The notes below the pieces were generated by a model. That model did not search any database, had not been told where the DNA came from, and saw only the letters and a list, made by a program, of their open reading frames with translations. Positions 1 through 5,330 of a DNA stretch of 7,250 nt are shown here, piece by piece (position 1 is the stretch's first letter; every line of letters begins with the position of its first letter). The DNA lies in NCBI GenBank assembly GCA_018063485.1, contig JAGPBG010000104.1:1-7250 (forward strand), in the 5' to 3' direction. The position numbers and the translations under genes were made by a program. Source of the DNA: Cypionkella sp. GTDB taxonomy: Bacteria > Pseudomonadota > Alphaproteobacteria > Rhodobacterales > Rhodobacteraceae.

Positions 1-702
1 GGTAATGAGGCACCGGGGACGATTGTGGTCGATACCCATGCGCGCAAACTTTATCTGGTGGAAGAGGGCGGCCGTGCCACGCGTTATGCGGTGGCGGTCG
101 GTCGTGAGGGGTTGTCGTTTCGCGGCAATGGCGTGATCGGCCGCAAGGCGATGTGGCCAAGCTGGCAACCGACGGCAAATATGGTGCGCTCGCGCCCGGA
201 CATGTATGCGCAATATGCGGGCGGTTTGCCGGGCGGATTGGAGAATCCATTGGGCGCGCGGGCGCTCTATTTGTATCGCGGCGGCCGCGACACCATGTTC
301 CGCATCCATGGCACCATTCAGAACGAATCCATCGGCCACGCCACTTCGGCAGGCTGTATCCGGCTTTTCAACCAGGATGCCATGCAGCTTTACGACCGCA
401 TAGAGCCAGGTGCTGCGGTAAAGGTGCGAACGCTGGAGGAAAGCCTTGCGATCGAGGGCCCCTATATGGATGACGCCTATGGCCGCGCGGTGCCGGATAC
501 GCCCGAGAATCAGGCTCGCAAGGAAGCGGATATCTTGAGAATTGCCGCTGAAGAGCGGATCAAAGCAGAAAACGCGGCTTTGCTCGCCGAGAAAGCCGCC
601 AAAGAGGCCGCCAAGGCTGACAAAAAGCGGCTTTCGGCCTGCAAGCGCCAAGGTATCAGCGCCGAGGATTGCCCGGCGCTGGATCCGGTTGCGGCTATGT
701 GA
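1..702 (+). CDS. L,D-transpeptidase (YkuD domain), 5'-partial
   Basis: This is the C-terminal part (233 codons) of an L,D-transpeptidase, an enzyme that cross-links peptidoglycan stem peptides (3-3 links) or attaches proteins to them in the periplasm. The reading frame is open from base 1. A GTG at 25 lies inside the conserved GTIVVDT strand, so it is not the real start; the true start and any signal peptide are upstream. The YkuD signature is complete: HGT at window codons 103-105, SIGH ending at His113, then SAGCIRL with the catalytic Cys at codon 119 and Arg121. After the domain (about codon 140) comes a charged Lys/Ala/Glu-rich helical tail, codons 165-212, and then two cysteines, C214 and C224, near the end. 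It ends in TGA and overlaps the convergent cupin gene by 8 bp. The family call is firm; the exact substrate is not known. Confidence 0.93.
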   Translation, partial: GNEAPGTIVVDTHARKLYLVEEGGRATRYAVAVGREGLSFRGNGVIGRKAMWPSWQPTANMVRSRPDMYAQYAGGLPGGLENPLGARALYLYRGGRDTMFRIHGTIQNESIGHATSAGCIRLFNQDAMQLYDRIEPGAAVKVRTLEESLAIEGPYMDDAYGRAVPDTPENQARKEADILRIAAEERIKAENAALLAEKAAKEAAKADKKRLSACKRQGISAEDCPALDPVAAM

Positions 703-1036
703 TCACCACATAGTCCTTGAGGGTGGTCTCAACCACCTCCCAAGTGCCAGACAGGCCGGGGCGCAGCACATAGCTGTCTCCGGCCTTCAGGTTGGTGATG
801 GTACCTTCCGAGTCGGTCAGGATCGAATGGCCGGACAGGATATGGAAATACTCCCACTCGGTATAGCTGACCCGCCATTTGCCTGGGGTGGACTGCCACA
901 TTCCGCAAAAGATATTGCCGCGTTCCTCGACGGGCCATGAACTGTGAACCGGATCGCCGGCAAGCAGTTTGGCTGCATCGGGGCGTGAGATTTCAGGGCT
1001 GATGCCGGATTGGGCGACGCGGGTTGGGTTCGACAT
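695..1036 (-). CDS. Small cupin-domain protein (Cupin_3/DUF861-like)
   Basis: A 113-residue single-domain cupin, the usual size for Cupin_3 (DUF861) proteins. After a short N-terminal extension, residues 33-112 follow the family pattern: a WPVEER strand, GMWQS, the stretch E60-W-E62-Y-F ending in LSGH, then DSEG, KAGD (84-87), RPG, and a final GTWEVVE plus YVVI strand. The start is taken at ATG 1036-1034 rather than an upstream ATG at 1078, because an AGGAG lies 5 nt before it and the protein then begins where the family normally does. The canonical cupin HxH metal pair is absent; Glu60, Glu62 and His65 are the nearest candidate ligands. It is divergent from panB and tail-to-tail with the transpeptidase. 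Related proteins include ureidoglycine aminohydrolase-like and sensor-like cupins, but the substrate cannot be read from the sequence. Confidence 0.88.
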   Translation of the reverse strand: MSNPTRVAQSGISPEISRPDAAKLLAGDPVHSSWPVEERGNIFCGMWQSTPGKWRVSYTEWEYFHILSGHSILTDSEGTITNLKAGDSYVLRPGLSGTWEVVETTLKDYVVIT

Positions 1037-1041
1037 GGGGA

Positions 1042-1046
1042 CTCCT
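1042..1046 (-). promoter_or_regulatory. Ribosome binding site of the cupin gene
   Basis: On the minus strand this reads AGGAG, 5 nt upstream of the ATG at 1036-1034. It decides the start in favour of the MSNPTR N-terminus. Confidence 0.75.
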
Positions 1047-1052
1047 GTTACT

Positions 1053-1072
1053 TTGCCCCAGAGTTGGGGTAA
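1053..1072. repeat. Imperfect palindrome / hairpin upstream of the cupin gene
   Basis: The + strand reads TTGCCCCA GAGT TGGGGTAA. The arms are 8 bases long and pair throughout if one G-T wobble is allowed, with a 4-base centre. It lies 17-36 bp before the cupin start. It may be a repressor site or a leader hairpin; nothing in the sequence tells these apart. Confidence 0.4.
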
Positions 1073-1088
1073 CTGCACCGGCGGTCAA
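1060..1088 (-). promoter_or_regulatory. Candidate sigma70-type promoter for the cupin gene
   Basis: On the minus strand TTGACC (1088-1083) matches five of six bases of the -35 consensus. Seventeen bases later comes AACTCT (1065-1060), a weak -10. Transcription would start near 1053, giving a short leader. The -10 lies inside the palindrome at 1053-1072, so that palindrome could be an operator. The poor -10 keeps this speculative. Confidence 0.25.
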
Positions 1089-1097
1089 GCCTTTGGT

Positions 1098-1124
1098 GCT
1101 GCAATGCAGCGCAAGAATCTTGCG
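1098..1124. repeat. Two adjoining perfect palindromes in the cupin-panB intergenic region
   Basis: GCTGC-AAT-GCAGC (1098-1110) is directly followed by CGCAAG-AAT-CTTGCG (1110-1124, sharing the C at 1110). Each has perfect arms and the same AAT centre. A third, shorter one, GGCA-ATA-TGCC, lies at 1133-1143. Their position in a divergent promoter region and regular spacing suggest protein binding sites, although each one alone could occur by chance. Confidence 0.4.
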
Positions 1125-1149
1125 GATGCGCTGGCAATATGCCCATATA
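1120..1149 (+). promoter_or_regulatory. Candidate promoter for panB-panC
   Basis: TTGCGG (1120-1125) and CATATA (1144-1149) are separated by 18 bp and sit 33 bp before the panB start. The -35 overlaps the palindrome ending at 1124. Both boxes are weak matches to the sigma70 consensus, so this is only the best option in a short intergenic region. Confidence 0.25.
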
Positions 1150-1181
1150 GGCCGCGATTGGGTAGCAACGAGGCCAAAACG

Positions 1182-2015
1182 ATGAGTGCAACCTCTGCAG
1201 TTCGGGCGGTGTTGCCCCCAGATATCCGGGCGCGCAAGGGCAGCGCACCTTTGGTGGTGTTGACCGCCTATACCACCCCCGGCGCGCGGCTGGTCGATGC
1301 GCATTGCGACATTGCACTGGTTGGCGATTCGGTGGGGATGGTGCTGCATGGGATGCCTTCAACCCTTGGCGTGACCATGGAGATGATGATCCTGCATGGG
1401 CGTTCGGTGGTAAAGGGGCTGACGCGCGCGATGGCCGTGATCGACATGCCCTTTGGCAGTTATGAGGAAAGCCCACAGCAGGCCTATCGCAATGCCGCGC
1501 GGCTGATGGCGGAAACCGGCGCGCCAGCGGTCAAGCTGGAGGGCGGCGCACATATGATGGAAACGATCGCGTTTCTCGTGGCGCGGGGTGTGCCGGTGAT
1601 GGCCCACATCGGTCTGACGCCGCAATCGGTGAACACACTTGGTGGCTATGTTGTGGTGGGCCGTGAGGGCGAGGCTGACCGGGTGATGGAGGATGCGCGC
1701 GCGGTTGAAGCCGCAGGGGCGTTTGCCGTGGTGTTGGAAAAGGTGCCGATAGGTCTGGCGGCGCGGATCACGCAAAGCCTTGAAATTCCGACGATTGGTA
1801 TCGGGGCCGGAGTGCAGTGCGACGGGCAGGTGTTGGTGATTGACGATATGCTGGGCCTGTTCACCGAGTTTCGCCCGAAATTCGTGAAACGCTATGCCGA
1901 ATTGGGGCGCTTGGCGGATGAGGCGATTGCGGCCTATGCGGCGGAGGTGCGCAGCAGGGCGTTTCCCGCCGAGGAGCATTCCTTCGCCGATGTGCTGAAA
2001 GGCACAAGATCTTGA
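1182..2015 (+). CDS. panB: 3-methyl-2-oxobutanoate hydroxymethyltransferase
   Basis: PanB (277 residues, normal length) adds a hydroxymethyl group from 5,10-methylenetetrahydrofolate to alpha-ketoisovalerate to make ketopantoate, the first committed step of pantothenate and coenzyme A synthesis in the cytosol. Family motifs run in order: [11 protein letters not shown] (27-37), VGDS with metal-ligand Asp49, IDMPF with Asp88, VKLEGG with Lys118 and Glu120, HIGLTPQSV (142-150), VLEKVP with the catalytic Glu186, IPTIGIGAG (202-210) and the C-terminal EEHSF. The ATG at 1182 is chosen because MSATSAVR fits the family N-terminus and a GAGG lies 8 nt before it; the frame stays open further upstream into the intergenic region, but that stretch resembles no PanB. 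It overlaps panC by 4 bp, so the two are surely co-translated. Confidence 0.96.
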   Translation: MSATSAVRAVLPPDIRARKGSAPLVVLTAYTTPGARLVDAHCDIALVGDSVGMVLHGMPSTLGVTMEMMILHGRSVVKGLTRAMAVIDMPFGSYEESPQQAYRNAARLMAETGAPAVKLEGGAHMMETIAFLVARGVPVMAHIGLTPQSVNTLGGYVVVGREGEADRVMEDARAVEAAGAFAVVLEKVPIGLAARITQSLEIPTIGIGAGVQCDGQVLVIDDMLGLFTEFRPKFVKRYAELGRLADEAIAAYAAEVRSRAFPAEEHSFADVLKGTRS

Positions 2016-2851
2016 CGCCGATTGTGCGGACGGTGGCCCAATTGCGCGCGCTTGTGCGCGGCTGGAAGGCCGAGGGCGCGATTGTGGGCGTGGTGCCGAC
2101 GATGGGCGCGCTGCATGACGGGCATCTGAGCCTTGCGCGCGCAGCCAGAGTCGAGTGTGAGCGGGTGATCGTGACGATTTTCGTCAACCCGATGCAGTTC
2201 AACAACCCCGAGGATCTGAAGAAATATCCGCGCACCGAAGCGGCGGATGCGGCGCTGTTGGCGACGGTGCCGGTGGATGTGATCTTTGCGCCGCCGGTGG
2301 CGGAGGTTTACCCCGAAGCCTTCGGCTCGGTCGTCAGCGTGGCAGGCGTGTCCGAGCCGCTGGAAGGCCGGATGCGGCCGGGGCATTTTGACGGTGTGGC
2401 GACGGTGGTGACCAAGCTGTTTGGCATGAGCATGGCTGATCGGGGCTATTTCGGGCAAAAGGACTGGCAGCAATTGCAGGTGGTGCAAAAGCTGGTGGCT
2501 GATCTTAATCTGGCCGTAACGGTCGTTGGTTGTGAGACGATCCGCGAGGCCGATGGGTTGGCGATGAGTTCGCGCAACCTGCGTCTTGGGGATGATGCGC
2601 GGGCCAAGGCTCCGGTGCTCTATGCCGCGATTTCTGCGGCTGCCGAAGATATCCGTTCGGGGCAATCGGACCGTATGGCGATCCGAGAAGCCGCTGAAAA
2701 GATGCGTGCGGCGGGCTTCGAGCGAGTGGAATATATCGAATTGCGCGATTCCGCGAGTTTGCTGCCTTCGGATGATCCTGCACGCCCGCGCAGAATGTTG
2801 GCGGCGGCTTGGCTGGACGGTGTGCGCTTGATCGACAATATTCCGGTTTGA
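2012..2851 (+). CDS. panC: Pantoate--beta-alanine ligase (pantothenate synthetase)
   Basis: PanC (279 residues, typical length) uses ATP to join pantoate and beta-alanine into pantothenate through a pantoyl-adenylate. Visible motifs are [10 protein letters not shown] (29-38) with the HIGH-like His35 and His38, VNPMQF (58-63), [15 protein letters not shown] (119-133) for pantoate binding, FGQKDWQQ (147-154), and the KMSKS-equivalent MSSRN (185-189). The start is a TTG that overlaps the panB stop in the sequence TTGA; an AAAGG lies about 9 nt before it, inside panB. A GTG four codons later is possible but would cut off the usual N-terminal strand (IVRTVAQLR). No panD (which would supply beta-alanine) or panE is in the window. 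Confidence 0.95.
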   Translation: MTPIVRTVAQLRALVRGWKAEGAIVGVVPTMGALHDGHLSLARAARVECERVIVTIFVNPMQFNNPEDLKKYPRTEAADAALLATVPVDVIFAPPVAEVYPEAFGSVVSVAGVSEPLEGRMRPGHFDGVATVVTKLFGMSMADRGYFGQKDWQQLQVVQKLVADLNLAVTVVGCETIREADGLAMSSRNLRLGDDARAKAPVLYAAISAAAEDIRSGQSDRMAIREAAEKMRAAGFERVEYIELRDSASLLPSDDPARPRRMLAAAWLDGVRLIDNIPV

Positions 2852-2874
2852 CACCTGCAAGCGCGGACATGCCG

Positions 2875-2980
2875 CTCTGATCTCGCGATCCCCGACGGGT
2901 TCGCTGCGGGCGTGGCGATAAGGGCTTGGCGGCGAGGGGCAATTTCGGCAAGTATTGCAGGATCGGCCATGGGATCAGAG
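2875..2980. repeat. Long-range inverted repeat in the panC downstream gap
   Basis: CTCTGATC (2875-2882) and CGATCC (2886-2891) are matched in inverse order by GGATCG (2960-2965) and GATCAGAG (2973-2980). This gives 14 base pairs broken by an internal loop (3 bases on one side, 7 on the other) around a 68-base apical region. The 232-bp gap (2852-3083) holds no convincing gene. There is no U-run after this structure, so it is not a classical intrinsic terminator. It could be RNA structure or a remnant of older sequence. Confidence 0.4.
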
Positions 2981-3073
2981 TGCCGCGCCTTTGGGTGCGG
3001 GCAATGCGAATTCTCGGGGTCCAAGTGATGTAAGTAGCAGTAACATGCCTATATCAGGGCAGTTCATTCCAAC

Positions 3074-3078
3074 GGAGG
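3074..3078 (+). promoter_or_regulatory. Strong ribosome binding site of the coiled-coil gene
   Basis: GGAGG sits 5 nt before the ATG at 3084. It selects this start over earlier in-frame ATGs at 2955 and 3045, which lack such a site and would add a non-helical, Gly/Ser/Pro-rich stretch. Confidence 0.8.
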
Positions 3079-3083
3079 GTCGT

Positions 3084-4157
3084 ATGGCCGATTTCGAAAC
3101 GCAGATCAAAGAAAGCCAAGCACAGGTTTCGGCGGCACAATCCAAGATTTCCGAGATTACCAGCAAGATTGAAGCGGCGCGCGCCAAGCTGGATGCGGGT
3201 GAGGTGGTCGTGGATATCGAAAACGCCACGCTGGAGGATGTTCACCAGCATACCGAACTGATGAACGCCAATATTGCCGAGTTGATCATGGGCCTGGATG
3301 ATGTAACGGCGGGGTTTTCCAAAGATTTCGAGGAGATGCGCTCGAAAACCGGGATGGAGAGTTTCATCGGGATCTTCTCGGGGGCCAAATCGGAATCGAT
3401 GCGGCAAGAGCGGATGCGCACGGCCTCGATTGATACGAAATTGCAGGATCTGATCGGGAAATCCGACATTATCGTCAAGCTGCTGCAAGGCCAGTTGGAC
3501 TTGTTGAACGGGCAAAAGGCCAAGGTGGAGTCCAATCTCGGCACCACTCTGACCGACCGTGAGGCGGCAGTGCACAGCCTTGAGGCCGTGCGGGCCGAGA
3601 TTGCGGCACTTGATCCCAGGATCATCGAGCTGGAAAACAAGATCTCGGTCGAACAGGACGCGGGCGCGCGGACCAAGCTGGAAACCGAACTGGCCACGCT
3701 GAACGGGCGTTACAATGCGATGGTGCAGGACGAGCAGGTGCAGCTTGCCAAAAGCCAGACGCTGGAGCGCTATATCGAAAAGGGCAAGACCTGGGTGGAC
3801 AGCCTGACCAATCAGGCGGCAACGCAATTGGTTTTGATCAATAAACTGCAAACCGATACCAAGCAGCGGGTGGTGCTTTATGATGCTTTGAGCAGCAGCT
3901 TGAAAACCGCGCAGCAGCAGGATGTGGCGCATCGAATCAACGAGATCGGCGTGAAAACCGACCAGGAGGCGCAGACGGCGATGGCAGCGATCGGGGCTGC
4001 GACCAACAGCAAGATGGCCGATATGCTGGAAGCGCATGAGGCGCATATGGTGTTCGCGCGCCAAGTCCTCGAGCAGAAAGCCAAGGCGGATGAACGCTTT
4101 GCCCGCCGTTTTGCCAAGATTGTCGAGAAGCACGACAAGAATGCCTACGGGGAATGA
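3084..4157 (+). CDS. Coiled-coil protein, distantly TelA-like
   Basis: A 357-residue, almost wholly helical protein with no signal peptide, no membrane segment, no Cys and one Trp (W237), so presumably a cytosolic scaffold or filament-forming protein. Coiled-coil heptads are evident at about residues 1-40 and 160-235. Between them is a Gly/Phe-containing amphipathic segment (GMESFIGIFSGA, 90-101) followed by a long helix (115-150). The helical region 226-315 includes LERY, then QAATQLVLINKLQ (244-256). This order recalls TelA/KlaA-type toxic anion resistance proteins, which have a short LF/G segment, helices and a QTAPQIRLIQ-like stretch. That resemblance is remote and inferred by eye. It is the first gene of a probable operon, 3 bp ahead of the next gene. 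The gene is certain; the family is tentative. Confidence 0.9.
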   Translation: MADFETQIKESQAQVSAAQSKISEITSKIEAARAKLDAGEVVVDIENATLEDVHQHTELMNANIAELIMGLDDVTAGFSKDFEEMRSKTGMESFIGIFSGAKSESMRQERMRTASIDTKLQDLIGKSDIIVKLLQGQLDLLNGQKAKVESNLGTTLTDREAAVHSLEAVRAEIAALDPRIIELENKISVEQDAGARTKLETELATLNGRYNAMVQDEQVQLAKSQTLERYIEKGKTWVDSLTNQAATQLVLINKLQTDTKQRVVLYDALSSSLKTAQQQDVAHRINEIGVKTDQEAQTAMAAIGAATNSKMADMLEAHEAHMVFARQVLEQKAKADERFARRFAKIVEKHDKNAYGE

Positions 4158-4160
4158 GCG

Positions 4161-5306
4161 GTGGCTGACGTCAAGGATGTGCTGACGGAAGATCATCAGG
4201 AAGTTTATGACACGCTGACGGCGCGGCGGTATTTTGCCAAGTTCGAACGGATCACCGGGCATATGTTGCGGGTGGCCGGTGAGGTCGAGGCAGAGGGCCG
4301 TTTGACCCGAACCGAGGCGCGGATTCTGGGACGGTATCTGGCGGCTTTGACCAATACGTTTCGGGCGTTGAGTCATAAGTATCTGATGACAGGGCGGGCC
4401 GATGGGGCGGCGCATTTGACCTTTGATCGCCACGAGTCGGGCTTTCCGGTGGCGCAAGAGTTGATGCTGATGGCACTGGACGCGGCGCAGGCGGGCAAAC
4501 ATCTGGCCGGCATGGCCGCCGAGGCCGAGTTGAAAGACCGCATGGTGCGCCAGATCGTGCGCGATCTGGCCTCGCCGGTGGCTTTGCAATTCGCTCTTAG
4601 CCAGCGGCTTTATTATGAGGCGCTGGCGGTGGGGATGCGCGAGCATCTGGGCGCGGGCGGCCTGTTTTGGGCGCGCAACGATCCTGATGTGCAATGGATC
4701 GAAGATGTCGGCAAGCGGCGGCATTTTTTGGTGCATTGGGCGGTTTATGATACGCAGGTGAATTTGCCGGTGGTCTATTTGCTGGATGTCGAGGATTCGG
4801 GCCGTACGCCCTTGCCCAATGATGACAGACGCTGGCCGCAGGCGCAGGCGCATCTGATGGCACAATCAATTGCAGGGCTGAAGTTGCTAACAATTGCCCA
4901 AGGGTTTGACAAGGATTTCAGCGGCTTGCATCCAAAACGGTTGCGGCGGTTCACTTTGGGGCCGATGTATAGCCATGATTTCACCCTGCAATCGGGGCCG
5001 ATTTCGCAGGTGCTGGCGGATGCGCAGGCGGATGATGGTGACGATTGGGCGCTGGTCTGGACGGTGGAGGATTTGATCTCGGACCGTGAGGAAGAGGTCA
5101 AGGAGGGCTGGTTTTCCTCTGCCGAGCGGCAAGTGTTCAAACTTGATCCGTTCGGCGGCGCGGAAAGCGGGGTGACGCGGATGGAGCGAATGGTGATCTT
5201 GCCCGAGCGGCCCTATCAGGTCTTGGCCGAGATGAACCCGCCAGGCTTGAGGGATTTGCGCAAATTTGTGGTGGGCGATGGCGGCAAGATCATTCCCGCA
5301 CGTTAA
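4161..5306 (+). CDS. Uncharacterised 381-residue protein, operon partner of AAA ATPase
   Basis: I do not recognise this family. It starts with GTG 3 bp after the preceding stop, with GGGGA 7 nt before it, so it is translationally linked to the coiled-coil gene. Residues 1-165 look helical and charged (for example TRTEARILGRYL, 49-60, and a Met/Ala/Leu-rich helix at 97-122). From about 168 the character changes to alternating strands rich in Trp and other aromatics: GLFWARND, VQWIED, RHFLVHWAVYD (187-197), LPVVYLLDVED (202-212). An acidic DADDGDDW-like stretch lies near 287-296 and EREEEV-like acids near 308-313. The C-terminus (341-378) contains MVILPERPYQVL and a Gly-rich end. There is no signal peptide or hydrophobic span, so it is probably cytosolic. 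Its function is unknown; its position suggests that it acts with its two neighbours. Confidence 0.88.
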   Translation: MADVKDVLTEDHQEVYDTLTARRYFAKFERITGHMLRVAGEVEAEGRLTRTEARILGRYLAALTNTFRALSHKYLMTGRADGAAHLTFDRHESGFPVAQELMLMALDAAQAGKHLAGMAAEAELKDRMVRQIVRDLASPVALQFALSQRLYYEALAVGMREHLGAGGLFWARNDPDVQWIEDVGKRRHFLVHWAVYDTQVNLPVVYLLDVEDSGRTPLPNDDRRWPQAQAHLMAQSIAGLKLLTIAQGFDKDFSGLHPKRLRRFTLGPMYSHDFTLQSGPISQVLADAQADDGDDWALVWTVEDLISDREEEVKEGWFSSAERQVFKLDPFGGAESGVTRMERMVILPERPYQVLAEMNPPGLRDLRKFVVGDGGKIIPAR

Positions 5307-5320
5307 ATTTCAAAGGCTTA

Positions 5321-5324
5321 GGAG
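5321..5324 (+). promoter_or_regulatory. Ribosome binding site of the AAA ATPase gene
   Basis: GGAG lies 6 nt before the ATG at 5331 in the 24-bp gap after the preceding TAA. It fixes the start of the last gene. Confidence 0.75.
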
Positions 5325-5330
5325 AGTGGC

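Noticed and set aside
25..702. GTG at 25 as the transpeptidase start
   Set aside because: The frame is open to base 1 and the conserved first strand of the domain begins upstream of the GTG; the gene is cut by the window edge.
719..739. Hairpin GGTGGT-CTCA-ACCACC just after the transpeptidase stop, considered as a terminator
   Set aside because: No U-run follows on either strand, and the bases encode the conserved VVETT strand of the cupin.
969..1181. N-terminal extension of PanB starting at 969
   Set aside because: It would overlap the cupin start and the divergent promoter region and add 71 residues with no counterpart in PanB; ATG 1182 gives the normal length.
1934..2860. A 308-codon minus-strand frame covering panC
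   Set aside because: panC is complete and certain on the plus strand; the antisense protein is His/Arg-rich and featureless.
2852..2912. Intrinsic terminator directly after panC
   Set aside because: Short GC pairs such as CCCG/CGGG exist, but no stable stem followed by Ts was found.
2955..3083. Earlier start for the coiled-coil protein (2955 or 3045)
   Set aside because: No ribosome binding site precedes these ATGs, whereas GGAGG stands 5 nt before the ATG at 3084; the extra residues are of low complexity.
3054..4865. A 603-codon open frame on the minus strand
   Set aside because: It lies antisense to two genes with clear ribosome binding sites, is rich in His/Arg/Gln as expected of a codon-bias shadow, and matches no family.
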